A DNA stretch of 46,026 nucleotides from Candidatus Woesearchaeota archaeon CG_4_10_14_0_2_um_filter_33_13 (GCA_002792115.1 PFNQ01000049.1:1-46026), one strand, 5' to 3'; positions 17,960 to 27,305 are shown, counted from the stretch's first letter. Translations and numbers: made by a program. Notes: generated from the letters alone by a model not told the origin.

Positions 17960-18313
17960 TTACTTAAGGAACAGCTCCTTTTTAAATATTACCAAAAATT
18001 CCTTCAAGTGTAAATAATAAGACGTTCCAAAAGACAATGCGAAGAATGTTAACACCCAGAATCTACTAGCCCAAAAACTACCCAATAAGTATCCAACTAA
18101 GAAGCCTACAATCATCATTACAAATGGAAATATTGGTTGAGCAAATCTTCGTGCATAAAATAATCTACCTGCCAATGCTCCTGCAACGATAACTGAAAGA
18201 TAAGTAAATAAAGCACTTCTCAATAATAAAGCAATAACAAAACCAACGGCTGTAAAGAAAACCGCAAACGTCTCTGCCCATTGTTCATCCCATTTAATTT
18301 TATCAAAAATCAT
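17960..18313 (-). CDS. Small polytopic membrane protein
   Basis: A 117-residue protein with about four hydrophobic helices after a charged N-terminus (MIFDKIKWDEQW), and a basic end. No family was recognised. Its ATG overlaps the stop of the pseudoprotease gene by 4 nt, so the two are translationally coupled and may work as a membrane pair. Confidence 0.7.
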   Translation of the reverse strand: MIFDKIKWDEQWAETFAVFFTAVGFVIALLLRSALFTYLSVIVAGALAGRLFYARRFAQPIFPFVMMIVGFLVGYLLGSFWASRFWVLTFFALSFGTSYYLHLKEFLVIFKKELFLK

Positions 18314-19047
18314 TTTTCTGAACCAACCATCATATATCCAATAGATATTAATGTACCAATAACTATCGCAACAATTAATCCAATTGTGGTCTTAGTCAAT
18401 AATAACACCGCTGCTAATAATGTTGCACCAATCCCCAGAAAGAATAGTCCCCGAGAACCAAAAAATAATGCCAATCCATCTTGTTGTGGGAATGGTAACC
18501 AAGAACAAAACGCCATCATTAGATTCATTTTCATCCCAACATCTAAAAAATAACTTTGTGGAAAAAAGTGTAAACCGATAGAAAAAATTATTGCCAAAAT
18601 CAAGTTTCCCAAAATTGCCCACATTGCTGTAATAGCCATGGTCCATGTAGAGAACCCATACCGAAATTCTCCCAACCTTTGTCTAACCATAAAAGAAGAA
18701 ACAACTCCGCCTGCCAGAATTAAAGGCACCCAGCCACTGGTAATAAACCCAAGTACTAGCATTACTACGATCCCTACCCACCAAGTTTTAAACTCAGCAT
18801 CTTGACCCTCTCCTAGTCCATAAACCTTTTGGCAGGAAATTTTAAACCAAAAAGAGATGGCAGCCACAATAATCGCAAGTAAAAAGTTCTTTAACCCAAA
18901 AATGAGGTTAAATTCCTCAACTCCCCAATCACGAAAAGAAAACAGAAACCCAGTAACAATAATAGCAACAACTAACCCAGACACTTCTTGTTTACTAAAA
19001 CGATAATAATCTTTAATCCGTTCTACCAACTCTTTAAAGGAAACCAT
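18310..19047 (-). CDS. M50 (site-2 protease)-like membrane protein lacking the zinc motif
   Basis: A 245-residue protein with about six helices. The C-terminal motif MNLMMAFCSWLPFPQQDG (175-191) matches the M50 LPxxPLDG region and keeps the Asp (D190). Where archaeal M50 proteins have HExxH followed by an AEF element, this protein has KISCQK at 69-74, then AEFKTWW at 84-90, so both zinc His and the catalytic Glu are absent. It is probably a non-catalytic homologue. A TTG at 19119 would extend it into the THUMP gene; the ATG at 19047 is preferred because a TATATA-type box (19072-19083) lies about 30 nt before it. Confidence 0.6.
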   Translation of the reverse strand: MVSFKELVERIKDYYRFSKQEVSGLVVAIIVTGFLFSFRDWGVEEFNLIFGLKNFLLAIIVAAISFWFKISCQKVYGLGEGQDAEFKTWWVGIVVMLVLGFITSGWVPLILAGGVVSSFMVRQRLGEFRYGFSTWTMAITAMWAILGNLILAIIFSIGLHFFPQSYFLDVGMKMNLMMAFCSWLPFPQQDGLALFFGSRGLFFLGIGATLLAAVLLLTKTTIGLIVAIVIGTLISIGYMMVGSEK

Positions 19048-19071
19048 CTTCAGAAAATAATAAATCTCTTT

Positions 19072-19083
19072 GATATATAAATC
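19072..19083 (-). promoter_or_regulatory. Internal TATA-like box for the pseudoprotease gene
   Basis: On the minus strand GATTTATATATC lies 25-36 nt before the ATG at 19047 and just inside the end of the gyrA/THUMP transcription unit. It suggests a second, internal promoter. Confidence 0.45.
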
Positions 19084-19097
19084 TTTACTGCCTTTCT

Positions 19098-20150
19098 TTA
19101 CAACCTTTTTAACAACCAAAATTTGTAACCACTTTCTCCTTTAAATATCTCTTTACATTCTATAAGTTCAAACTTTTCAGAAATGGTTAAATCCCAAGTT
19201 GGTCGGCCAATTAACATCAAAAATCCACCATGCTTAAGCACATAACTTGTTTGATAATAAATCTCATTAATCTCGTCTTCATCCTTAGTTGTAACTTGTA
19301 AAATAATTCTATCAAACTGTTCTTTTGAAAATTTTATGTCCCATTCATCTAAAGAATACTTCTGCGCACCAAGATAATCCTTGCATCCTGCCAAGATACT
19401 ATTCTTACGTGTGGCAGTGATATTTTGCATATTAGTGTCAGTTGCTTGAACCATCATTTTTTCTTTAACAGGATTGGTATAATACGCAGTTTTTGCAAGA
19501 ATGGGGATTTTTTTCCAGAACTCATTTTGTTTTAAAACCGGCAGTTGATTCATAAACAAAACAGCCTCAATTGCCAAAGTTCCATCTTTAGCAAACCCAA
19601 TCAACAATTGTTCTCCTATTTTTAGTCCAGAAGAGCGCACAAAATAATAAGCTAGATCTCCTTTAAAAGAAGCTGGACTTAAAAAAATTCTATATTCTCG
19701 AGAATTAATTTCTTTTCCTACAAGATCTAATCCTATAAAATATCTTTCTCCATTAAAGAAAACAACCACATAACTTTCCGGTTTACGCAAATCCAATTTA
19801 ACTTTATCAAAACAGGAAAAAACTTCTCCGGCAATTTTCTGAGCAATTTCTATTCTTGTTGAATTACCTTTAACTTGTTCCACTTCCACCTTAAAAGTAT
19901 TTTCATCAAAAAATAATTGAGACAATAATTTAGGATCAAACTTTGCTTTATTTATTTCTGTTACAGAATCAAATGCAATTAATATTCTACGTACTGATTG
20001 AAGATGTGTTGCTAATTTTAATGCTTCTTCTGGAGTCGCTTCTACCTCTAAAACCTGTGTACTAACCTGAATTTTTTTGTTTACTAGCTCTTCAACCTCT
20101 TGCTTAGCTAGTTCTTCAAATCCAGAATTCACTAATAAACATAATTTCAT
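19098..20150 (-). CDS. THUMP-domain protein with a degenerate RNA methyltransferase domain
   Basis: A 350-residue protein. The first 150 residues ([23 protein letters not shown] onward) match the ferredoxin-like plus THUMP RNA-binding module of Trm14/RlmL-type enzymes. The second half follows a Rossmann methyltransferase: [18 protein letters not shown] stands where DPFCGSGTxxIEAA is expected, and [20 protein letters not shown] where the SAM-ribose Asp element is. The catalytic NPPY motif is missing; [15 protein letters not shown] stands in its place. It may therefore bind tRNA or rRNA without methylating it. Its ATG overlaps the gyrA stop by 4 nt. Confidence 0.75.
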   Translation of the reverse strand: MKLCLLVNSGFEELAKQEVEELVNKKIQVSTQVLEVEATPEEALKLATHLQSVRRILIAFDSVTEINKAKFDPKLLSQLFFDENTFKVEVEQVKGNSTRIEIAQKIAGEVFSCFDKVKLDLRKPESYVVVFFNGERYFIGLDLVGKEINSREYRIFLSPASFKGDLAYYFVRSSGLKIGEQLLIGFAKDGTLAIEAVLFMNQLPVLKQNEFWKKIPILAKTAYYTNPVKEKMMVQATDTNMQNITATRKNSILAGCKDYLGAQKYSLDEWDIKFSKEQFDRIILQVTTKDEDEINEIYYQTSYVLKHGGFLMLIGRPTWDLTISEKFELIECKEIFKGESGYKFWLLKRL

Positions 20151-22720
20151 TCTTTTATATTATTTTCTTCATCATCATCACTTTCTTCAGTATCACTAGT
20201 ATCTTCAAATTCCGCTAGATCTTCTGAATCGATGGTATTCTGTAAATCAATTGTATTCTGTACTTTCCCACTGTCATTAGGCTGCCCTTTTTCTTCTTCG
20301 TCTTCATCGGGAATTACTTTCGCAGCGGCGGCAAGTTGATCCCCTTCACTCAACCGCATTACTCTTACTCCTTGCGTTATTCTTCCAATGACAGAAATAT
20401 CAGAACATTTCATCCGTATAGCAATACCATTCTTGGACATTACCATTAACTCTTCATTACCTTCAACTAACATAACTGTTTGCACTGGACCATTCTTATC
20501 AGTAATCTTGATGTTAGTAACTCCTTTTCCACCACGATTACATAACCGGTATTCACTTACGGGCGTTCTTTTTCCATAACCATTTTCAGTTAATGTAAGA
20601 ATTTCCTTGTCTTCTTCTGCAGCCAACATCCCGACAACCTCATCATCCTTACCCAACCTAATGCCGCGAACACCCCGGGCAGTTCTACCAACTGCGCGAA
20701 TATCTTCCTCTTTAAAGCGATTAGCTAGTCCGTGACGAGTTGCTAAAATCATTTCCTTATCTCCAGTAGTATGTTTAACTCCGATCAAAACATCCCCTTC
20801 ATCAAGATTAACTGCTCTAATTCCGCCTTTACGAGGATTAGAAAAAGATTCTAAATCTGTTTTCTTAACTACTCCTTGTTTTGTGACCATGAAAAGATAT
20901 CCTTGTTTAAAATCTGATACTGGAATAACTGCGTTGATATTTTCACCAGGACTTAATTCTAATAAATTTGCAATGTGCCTTCCTTTCGCTTGCCTGCTCC
21001 CTTCAGGAATGTTGTAAACCTTTAACCAGTAAACTTGCCCTTGATCAGTAAAGAATAATAAATATGCGTGAGTAGAAGTAATATATAATCTGTCAACAAA
21101 ATCTTCTTCTTTCATACCCGTGGCAATAACTCCTTTTCCACCGCGCTTTTGAGTTTTATATGTATCCACGGGAAGTCTCTTGATATACCCAGTATTAGTC
21201 ATACTAACAATCACAGTTCCCTCTTCAATCAACTCTTCAATATCAAAATCATCTTCTTCTCCCAGAATAATCTTAGAACGTCTAGCATCACCATATTCAT
21301 CAATCAATTCATTTTGCTCCCCTTTTATGATGTCTAAAACTTTTTGTTCCGAAGCAAGAATTCCTTGATATTCTTCAATCTTAACTAATAAATCGTTGTG
21401 CTCACTCTTAATTTTTTCTTGCTCCAAGGAAGCCAGCTTTTGTAATTTCATATCCAAGATTGCTCTTGCTTGAATCTCTGTAAGATCATATTTGCCAGTT
21501 AAAAAATCGCGAGCTTCTTCTACAGTTTTGCTTTGTCTAATCCCTGGAATAACTTCATCAAGGTTATTTAAAGCAATAAGTAATCCTTGTAGAATATGAA
21601 TTCTTTTTTCTGCCTGCGCTAAATCATATTCTGTTCTACGAACAATCACAACCTTACGATGTTCAATATGATGAGTTAACATTTCTTTAAGACCTTGGAG
21701 TTTTGGTTGATTATCGACTAAAGAAAGCATGTTGATACCAAAAGACACCTTCAATCGACTATATTTGTAAAGCTGATTAAGTACCACCTGCGGATCTGCA
21801 TCACGCTTGATGTCAATAACCACCCTAATACCTTCTCGATCAGATTCGTCGTTAATATTTCTGATGCCTGGGATTTTTTTATCCTTAACTAACTCAGCAA
21901 TATGTTCAATTAACTCTGCTTTGTTAACTTGGTAGGGAATCTCTTTAACAATTATTTTATCTTCTACAACTTCACAAATAGACTTTATAGTTACTTTTCC
22001 TCTTCCTGTAGCATAAGCATGTAACAATCCGGTTCCACAAGCAACTTCTCCTCCGGTAGGAAAATCTGGACCCGGAACAATTTGCATTAATTCCTCAACT
22101 CCTATCTCCGGGTTATCTATGGTAGCAATTACTGCTCGAGAAATTTCTGCCAAGTTATGAGGGGGGATATTTGTAGCCATGCCCACTGCGATTCCAGATG
22201 ATCCATTAACTAAAAGGTTGGGTAGTTTTGTAGGTATGATTACTGGCTCTTTAAGAGATCCATCAAAGTTATCTTTGAAATCAACAGTGTTTTTTTCGAT
22301 GTCTTTCAGCAAAGATTCTGCCAATTTGTTCAATTTTGCTTCAGTATAACGCATAGCTGCTGCCCTATCGCCATCAATGGAACCAAAGTTACCTTGTCCC
22401 TTAATTAATGGATACCTCAAAGAAAACTCTTGTGCCATCCTTACTAAAGAATCGTAAACGGCTGAATCACCATGAGGATGATACTTACCCAAAACTTCCC
22501 CTACAATTCTTGCTGATTTCTTGAATGATTTGTTGTGAAACATACCCATGTCATACATGGCATAAAGAATTCTTCGGTGTACTGGTTTAAGCCCATCTCT
22601 CACATCTGGTAGTGCTCTTCCCACAATTACAGACATTGCATACGTAACGTATGCCGTTTTCATTTCTTCTTCAATTAACTTGTGAATAATTGTGCTCTTT
22701 TCTTGAGGAGTTTCTTCCAT
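20147..22720 (-). CDS. gyrA: DNA gyrase subunit A
   Basis: An 857-residue type IIA topoisomerase subunit that cuts and rejoins DNA. The catalytic pair R124-Y125 sits in [13 protein letters not shown]. The breakage domain is complete ([21 protein letters not shown] near 35-55). The C-terminal wrapping domain contains a GyrA box QKRGGKG at 524-530, which marks gyrase rather than topoisomerase IV. The tail after about 815 is very acidic with Asp/Glu/Ser. No gyrB is in the window. It heads a tight run with the THUMP gene. No clear ribosome binding site lies before the ATG. Confidence 0.95.
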   Translation of the reverse strand: MEETPQEKSTIIHKLIEEEMKTAYVTYAMSVIVGRALPDVRDGLKPVHRRILYAMYDMGMFHNKSFKKSARIVGEVLGKYHPHGDSAVYDSLVRMAQEFSLRYPLIKGQGNFGSIDGDRAAAMRYTEAKLNKLAESLLKDIEKNTVDFKDNFDGSLKEPVIIPTKLPNLLVNGSSGIAVGMATNIPPHNLAEISRAVIATIDNPEIGVEELMQIVPGPDFPTGGEVACGTGLLHAYATGRGKVTIKSICEVVEDKIIVKEIPYQVNKAELIEHIAELVKDKKIPGIRNINDESDREGIRVVIDIKRDADPQVVLNQLYKYSRLKVSFGINMLSLVDNQPKLQGLKEMLTHHIEHRKVVIVRRTEYDLAQAEKRIHILQGLLIALNNLDEVIPGIRQSKTVEEARDFLTGKYDLTEIQARAILDMKLQKLASLEQEKIKSEHNDLLVKIEEYQGILASEQKVLDIIKGEQNELIDEYGDARRSKIILGEEDDFDIEELIEEGTVIVSMTNTGYIKRLPVDTYKTQKRGGKGVIATGMKEEDFVDRLYITSTHAYLLFFTDQGQVYWLKVYNIPEGSRQAKGRHIANLLELSPGENINAVIPVSDFKQGYLFMVTKQGVVKKTDLESFSNPRKGGIRAVNLDEGDVLIGVKHTTGDKEMILATRHGLANRFKEEDIRAVGRTARGVRGIRLGKDDEVVGMLAAEEDKEILTLTENGYGKRTPVSEYRLCNRGGKGVTNIKITDKNGPVQTVMLVEGNEELMVMSKNGIAIRMKCSDISVIGRITQGVRVMRLSEGDQLAAAAKVIPDEDEEEKGQPNDSGKVQNTIDLQNTIDSEDLAEFEDTSDTEESDDDEENNIKE

Positions 22721-22794
22721 TTTATAAAAATTATATTAATTAATCAAACTATTATTTTGTCGTCGATAAAACAACAGAATATAGAGAGAACTTT

Positions 22795-22806
22795 CCTTTA
22801 TAAAGG
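22795..22806 (-). promoter_or_regulatory. Palindromic TATA box of gyrA
   Basis: CCTTTATAAAGG, a perfect 12-bp palindrome, is centred about 80 nt before the gyrA ATG, implying a leader of roughly 50 nt. No ribosome binding site is visible in that leader, and no other feature was seen in 22721-22862. Confidence 0.45.
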
Positions 22807-22862
22807 TTGTGGTTAATCTCACAATCATTTACATTAGTTACATTATTTAACATTATTTAAGA

Positions 22863-23489
22863 CTATTCAATATTATGCAAATCTTTCATGGCTTTATCGA
22901 TTTCAGACTTGCCAACCTTCTCTTTCTTATCTAACTCAATTAATCGTTCTACTTCATCAGCTTCTTTATCGACATTTTCTGCTTCTCTAAGTAAATCTTC
23001 GGGGATTAGTTTTAAAAAGGCTTGTTTTGCCTCTTCACTAGGTAAATCAAAATACTCAAAAAACTTTTGTGTTAACTTAACCTTAAAAGTCCGACCAAAC
23101 TTTTCCTTAGCAATATATCCTTGCTCTTCCAAAAGTCGCATGTGATCGTATGCTCCCCCTCCCCTTAATTTAATAATCTCCGATTGAACAATAGGATATC
23201 TCCAAGCAATTACTGCCAAGGTGTCCATTAATGGGCGATCTAATTCAGTAGAGGAAACTATGCTACTGACTAAAGGCAAGAATTGATCCTCAACAGTTAA
23301 TTTCCATCCCAATTCTTTTTTAATAATCTTTAATGCATTTCCAGAAGAGGAATATAATGCCATTAATTTTTGCATAATCTGTTCCACCTCTTCTAAACTC
23401 AAAGAACATAAACTAGCAACTCTTTCTGTAGAAATTTCTTTGCCAACAGCAAAAAGTACAGCCTCAACTTTTTTCTCATTAATTTCCAT
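22863..23489 (-). CDS. scpB: Segregation and condensation protein B
   Basis: A 208-residue protein with two winged-helix modules. KIIKKELGWKLTVEDQFLP (54-72) and LMDTLAVIAWRYPIVQSEIIKLRGG (86-110) match the ScpB core, followed by an extended charged C-terminus. ScpB is a kleisin-associated subunit of the SMC condensin that organises chromosomes. It overlaps the upstream 23479-24060 gene by 11 nt, so the pair is co-translated. No obvious scpA/kleisin or smc is present in the window. Confidence 0.88.
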   Translation of the reverse strand: MEINEKKVEAVLFAVGKEISTERVASLCSLSLEEVEQIMQKLMALYSSSGNALKIIKKELGWKLTVEDQFLPLVSSIVSSTELDRPLMDTLAVIAWRYPIVQSEIIKLRGGGAYDHMRLLEEQGYIAKEKFGRTFKVKLTQKFFEYFDLPSEEAKQAFLKLIPEDLLREAENVDKEADEVERLIELDKKEKVGKSEIDKAMKDLHNIE

Positions 23490-24060
23490 CTGCGAATGTT
23501 AGTGTGTACAAACCTTCTTTTAAATTTATTCTTTTCTCATCAATTAACTTATCTAAAAAGTCTTCTAATTTTTCTTGTGTAACTCCGGTATACTTGCTAA
23601 GTTGTTCAGCCGTCATCGGTCCTTTAGCCAGGAGAATTAAAAGGTTGTTCTTAACAAGTTTGCTAGCATTGGCTCGCAAAGCATCATTTTCTAATTTCAT
23701 TTGCTTAGCTATCATATCAACTTGGTGCAAACGACCTTGTAAGTTACTTAAAAAATGTGAAATGTCTTGGTCACTTAAAACAATTTCTGATGGTTCTAAT
23801 ATTTCAATGGAAGATGGCATGTATTCAAAGCAGAATGTAATTAGATCTTCAACAGTTTCAGTTTTTACTTCCAATTCTGTAAAGGTGGCCCACAATTCAG
23901 ATTCTTCTTTTTTTTCTGCATCTACGTAGTCTTCATCAATAACAGTATATTTTTCATCCTGCTTCAGTTTTTTGATGTATCCTTGCAAGGAGTGTTCTAC
24001 GTGTTCTTTTGGTTTACCTAAAACTTCAATTAATGCCCTAAAAACAATTTTTTTAACCAT
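23479..24060 (-). CDS. Winged-helix-like protein in the scpA position
   Basis: A 193-residue protein. The N-terminal 110 residues are a mixed alpha/beta domain (MVKKIVFRALIEVLGKPKEH, then FCFEYMPSSIEILEPSEIVL). A coiled coil at about 110-145 (LQGRLHQVDMIAKQMKLENDALR) leads to a C-terminal winged helix (LLAKGPMTAEQLSKYTGVTQEKLEDFLDKLI). It lacks the FEGPLDLLLHLI signature of ScpA. Overlap with scpB suggests a joint chromosome-related role. The ATG at 24060 is preferred over a TTG at 24099; a TATA-like ACTTAAAAA lies about 25 nt before it. Confidence 0.7.
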   Translation of the reverse strand: MVKKIVFRALIEVLGKPKEHVEHSLQGYIKKLKQDEKYTVIDEDYVDAEKKEESELWATFTELEVKTETVEDLITFCFEYMPSSIEILEPSEIVLSDQDISHFLSNLQGRLHQVDMIAKQMKLENDALRANASKLVKNNLLILLAKGPMTAEQLSKYTGVTQEKLEDFLDKLIDEKRINLKEGLYTLTFADGN

Positions 24061-24103
24061 TATATTAAATAAAAAGACAGGGTTTTTAAGTGTTTCCAAA
24101 GCA

Positions 24104-24127
24104 GAAACAATATTAGAAACAATATTA
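24104..24127. repeat. Two tandem copies of a 12-bp unit
   Basis: GAAACAATATTA occurs twice back to back (24104-24115 and 24116-24127). It lies 15-45 nt upstream of the presumed TATA box of the 24060 gene on the minus strand and downstream of the lamin-tail gene. It could be a paired regulator site or simple duplication. Confidence 0.55.
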
Positions 24128-24159
24128 ACAAGAACACCAAACCAATTATTATTTTACAA

Positions 24160-25953
24160 TTATATTTTTCGCCACAAGACAATTAACAATAAAATGAAGG
24201 TTGTAATTAAAACGTATGGAATTAACTCTTTTGCTTTGTCGGAACTAGATTGATAAACAACAAAACCTCCATTAAGCTTACTTTTGTTTAAGAATATTGG
24301 CAAATTATAATTTGCATCTTCATTTTTAACAAATAAACTAGGTGAAGATGAAGTTATTTCCTCTTTATTAAGATTTTTTGAAGCAATTTTATCTTCGTGT
24401 TTGATATATTCAACAGAATTTTTGCATACATCCTTATCAAAATCCTGTACCTTAATTTTTCTTTCTGCCTTTTCATCAAGACCCTCAACAATTAAATTGA
24501 ATGCACCATCTTTTATCTTACCATCACAATTTGGGTTTATCAACAAAGGCAAAGTTAATTTGTATTTGGTATTTTTTTCCTGAAGGTTAAATTTTGTAAC
24601 TTCACTAATTTTCTTGCCATCTTTTTCCAAATATGCTGAAAGAGAATATTTGCTAGTTGACCCCTTATATATTTCTACTTCCACTTTTATAACACCACCA
24701 AATTTGGCCACTAAAGGGGAAATTTTAACAATCTCAATAGAAGATTCTTCTGGTTTTTCAACTTGCTTTTCTGCTTCTACAATTGGTTTAGTGATTATCA
24801 CCATTTTTTCAGCTAAATTATTATCTGAATTCAAATCCGCACATAAAGGATAAACTTTCGCTTTAAACAACAATACCCGATCTATTTCTTCAATTTTAGG
24901 AGTATAAGATTTTTGGTTTAAATTAAAAGTCGTGCTCTTAGTCTTAAAACTTTGGCCAAGAAGATCTTCTACCCAATATTCAATAGAATATGGATACTGC
25001 TCATCATTTAAGATATGATAATATTTAATTTTTTCTCCTTCTTGATAAATCATCCTTTCTGTTATAATACTAAGATTGATATCACAAGGAATTTCTGAAA
25101 CGTTAACAACAGTTATATTTTTGCAGGCAACAATATTATTTACAAAATCAACAATTTTTCCGCACAAAGTATATTCTCCCGGATCAGATACAATTAATTT
25201 TCCGGTACTGGAGTAAGAAGAACAACCAACTTCTTTAACAAAGTTATCTGAATAGATTAATTTTCCAAAGGAACTAAGATTATATTCCACGCTAATCTCC
25301 TCTTTATTACTACAATTGTCTTTATTTTTGATGGTTATTTTGAAAAGTTTGTCGTAAAAATAATTGTGATAGATTGGTTCTCTTAGATAAACATCTAGAG
25401 ATACAACACTAGAACCTACCTTTTCAATAACAACCCCTGTATTCTCTCTTCCGGGGGTACCATATAACTCTTTACTTTCTACCCAAGAAGAATTAACCAG
25501 TTCTAAAGAATGTCCGTTGCCATCACCACCATCCTGATCTGAATAATTAGCATGAAAAGAAAACGATCCATTACTAATAGTAATTTCTGCTCCGGTATTA
25601 CTTAAACTAAATGCTTTGCTTTCCACAGCAGAAATATTTGACCCATAAAATTTTTGGAAACTATCATTGTCTGCATCAGTTCCATCAATAAGTTCATTAA
25701 CAATAACTAAATATGCATAAGAATCAATCATCTGTGAATTCATTTTTTTGCCATTGATCGTGAAGCCACTAAAATTAAACTGATTTTCATCTGAGTTATA
25801 CAATTCTACCCATTCTAAATCAGAATCTGCTCCCATCGTGGTAGAGGGATTATACATTATTTCAGAAATAATTAGTTCTGCATTAACAAAAGACGAACTA
25901 AATAATGAAATTATAAAAAACAAAAGGAAAAAACAAAATAATGGTTTATTCAT
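24160..25953 (-). CDS. Surface-anchored lamin-tail domain protein
   Basis: A 597-residue exported protein. A signal peptide (1-25, ending VNA) is followed directly by a lamin-tail (LTD) beta-sandwich: ELIISEIMYNPSTTMGADSDLEWVELYN through about 165. The middle (170-540) has repeated beta-rich, immunoglobulin-like segments with scattered Cys. A single C-terminal helix (ELIPYVLITTFILLLIVLW, about 573-593) and a short basic tail anchor it in the membrane. Prokaryotic LTD proteins are typically cell-surface and often linked to adhesion, nucleases or hydrolases. No catalytic motif was seen here. Confidence 0.82.
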   Translation of the reverse strand: MNKPLFCFFLLFFIISLFSSSFVNAELIISEIMYNPSTTMGADSDLEWVELYNSDENQFNFSGFTINGKKMNSQMIDSYAYLVIVNELIDGTDADNDSFQKFYGSNISAVESKAFSLSNTGAEITISNGSFSFHANYSDQDGGDGNGHSLELVNSSWVESKELYGTPGRENTGVVIEKVGSSVVSLDVYLREPIYHNYFYDKLFKITIKNKDNCSNKEEISVEYNLSSFGKLIYSDNFVKEVGCSSYSSTGKLIVSDPGEYTLCGKIVDFVNNIVACKNITVVNVSEIPCDINLSIITERMIYQEGEKIKYYHILNDEQYPYSIEYWVEDLLGQSFKTKSTTFNLNQKSYTPKIEEIDRVLLFKAKVYPLCADLNSDNNLAEKMVIITKPIVEAEKQVEKPEESSIEIVKISPLVAKFGGVIKVEVEIYKGSTSKYSLSAYLEKDGKKISEVTKFNLQEKNTKYKLTLPLLINPNCDGKIKDGAFNLIVEGLDEKAERKIKVQDFDKDVCKNSVEYIKHEDKIASKNLNKEEITSSSPSLFVKNEDANYNLPIFLNKSKLNGGFVVYQSSSDKAKELIPYVLITTFILLLIVLWRKI

Positions 25954-26049
25954 CTAAGAAAGAAAGAGTTTAAGAATAAAAGTATTTCTATTTACCATTA
26001 TATAATACTAAACAAAGTTTTTAAACGCGTTCCACATTAAAGACATAAA

Positions 26050-26523
26050 ATGGGATGGATATTTGGAAAGAAAAAAGTTGTTCCAAGAGTGCCTTTTCCG
26101 GAAGGAAGGCCTTTTGATGAGAAATCATTGCAATTTCCTCAATTTGCATCTTCAGACAAAGTTATCCGACCGGAACAAGTAAAAGCTGCTGTTGGAGTTA
26201 ACAAACAGATTGTACCTGAAGAAGAATATGCGGAAGATGAGCCAATGCAAATGCCTGATGTAAAATCAGCTCCTCGATTAAAAAGTCCTCTTTCACCTGC
26301 TCCTGCCGTGGACAATTCTTTTATTAAAATAGAAACTTATCGCAAGATTCTAGGAGAAGTGGAAGAGATGCGTAAAGGAATGGCTGATTTAAGAGAAGCA
26401 AGTAAAAATGTGGATTTATCAGAATATAACGAAGAAACCCATTTCATAAAAATGAGAAGAGCAACTAAAGCCGTTCATGATGGCTTACTACAAATAGACA
26501 AAACACTATTTAAGGGAGAATGA
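26050..26523 (+). CDS. Small hypothetical protein with an MGWIFGKKK N-terminus
   Basis: A 157-residue protein. Its N-terminus (MGWIFGKKKVVPRVPFPEG) is hydrophobic then basic, which could suit membrane-surface association. The middle (55-95) is Pro-rich and looks disordered, and the C-terminal 60 residues form a coiled coil (IETYRKILGEVEEMRKGMADL). It is the first of three adjacent small coiled-coil genes (26050-27305). No family name was recognised. A TATA-like GTTTTTAAAC lies about 28 nt before the ATG, so the transcript is probably leaderless. Confidence 0.75.
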   Translation: MGWIFGKKKVVPRVPFPEGRPFDEKSLQFPQFASSDKVIRPEQVKAAVGVNKQIVPEEEYAEDEPMQMPDVKSAPRLKSPLSPAPAVDNSFIKIETYRKILGEVEEMRKGMADLREASKNVDLSEYNEETHFIKMRRATKAVHDGLLQIDKTLFKGE

Positions 26524-26535
26524 GGCCGTACGGCC
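26524..26535 (+). other. GC-rich palindrome in the gene junction
   Basis: GGCCGTACGGCC, a perfect 12-bp palindrome, begins right after the TGA of the upstream gene in otherwise AT-rich DNA. It is followed by an ACCC (about 26539-26542) that can pair with the GGGGT of the next gene's ribosome binding site (26551-26556). It may be an RNA hairpin controlling the second gene, or a protein site. Confidence 0.5.
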
Positions 26536-26563
26536 CTTACCCAAAACCTATGGGGTGATTATA

Positions 26564-26791
26564 ATGGAACAAATGCCTGTTTTCGTAAAGATAGATGAGT
26601 ATGATGATGTGTTAAACACAATTAGAGCTATTCGGAAAAAAATTGAAGAAGCCAAATCAACATTATTAAAGATTAATGATCTTAAAAATGAAGAAGACCA
26701 TCAAATTGAAATGTGGCAAAGTGCGTTAACCGAATTTGAAAAGAAAGTTGATTTCATTGATCATTCACTAAATGAACCAGAAAATTATTAA
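26564..26791 (+). CDS. Small coiled-coil protein
   Basis: A 75-residue helical protein (MEQMPVFVKIDEYDDVLN, then LRAIRKKIEEAKSTLLKI-like heptads to the end). Its start KIDEYDDVLN resembles KIETYRKILG in the coiled coil of the preceding protein, so the two C-terminal modules may be homologous. The ATG is preceded by GGGGTGATT with a seven-base gap, a strong match to the 16S rRNA end; this favours it over the GTG at 26555. The function is unknown. Confidence 0.72.
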   Translation: MEQMPVFVKIDEYDDVLNTIRAIRKKIEEAKSTLLKINDLKNEEDHQIEMWQSALTEFEKKVDFIDHSLNEPENY

Positions 26792-26798
26792 TTTTAAG

Positions 26799-27305
26799 AT
26801 GGCAAAGAAAAGCAAAAAGATGGTAACACCAAAAAAAAGCCTGGTTAAGAAACGCGTTGCAGTTAAAAGTAGAACTATAACCACCAAAGAAAAAGAACCA
26901 GAATACATGGTCCAAGTTAATGAACCAAAAAATGTAAGAAAAAACATTCTGGAATCTTTAAGAGAGATTATCATCTTTATGCAAAGTTATGAAAAGTTTA
27001 GACAGATCCAAGAAGAAAAAGTTACGACTTTTAACACTTTAAAGAATGATATCAAAGAACTTACTGGTCTTTTAGAAAATAAACTAAGAAGACACTTTCC
27101 AAAGGGTAAATTAAGTTTATCTTCTCCTCGGAGAGAAATTCCTAGGTTAACTGTTCCGATTAAAGAAACAGTTGAAGAACCGGAAGAAGAAATAGAAGTC
27201 AGTAGACCAGAACCAATTATGACTCGTAAACCAGTTATGTCTGAGCTAGACGAACTTGAATCTCAATTAAAGGATATTGAAGGACAATTAAGAAAAATTA
27301 GTTGA
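26799..27305 (+). CDS. Basic/acidic coiled-coil protein
   Basis: A 168-residue protein. The N-terminal 35 residues are strongly basic (MAKKSKKMVTPKKSLVKKR), then a helical segment (NILESLREIIIFMQSYEKF), a Pro/Glu-rich linker, and a short C-terminal coiled coil (ELDELESQLKDIEGQLRKI). It is the third gene of the small coiled-coil trio. An ATG at 26772 inside the previous gene would add nine residues; the ATG at 26799, eight bases after that gene's stop, is preferred. No family was recognised. Confidence 0.68.
   Translation: MAKKSKKMVTPKKSLVKKRVAVKSRTITTKEKEPEYMVQVNEPKNVRKNILESLREIIIFMQSYEKFRQIQEEKVTTFNTLKNDIKELTGLLENKLRRHFPKGKLSLSSPRREIPRLTVPIKETVEEPEEEIEVSRPEPIMTRKPVMSELDELESQLKDIEGQLRKIS

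Noticed and set aside
24104-24127. Tandem 12-bp repeat as the start of a CRISPR array
   Set aside because: The two copies are adjacent without spacers, and no cas gene is in the window.
24160-25953. Reading the lamin-tail protein as related to a eukaryotic nuclear lamina
   Set aside because: Only the small LTD beta-sandwich is shared. A signal peptide and C-terminal anchor put it on the cell surface.
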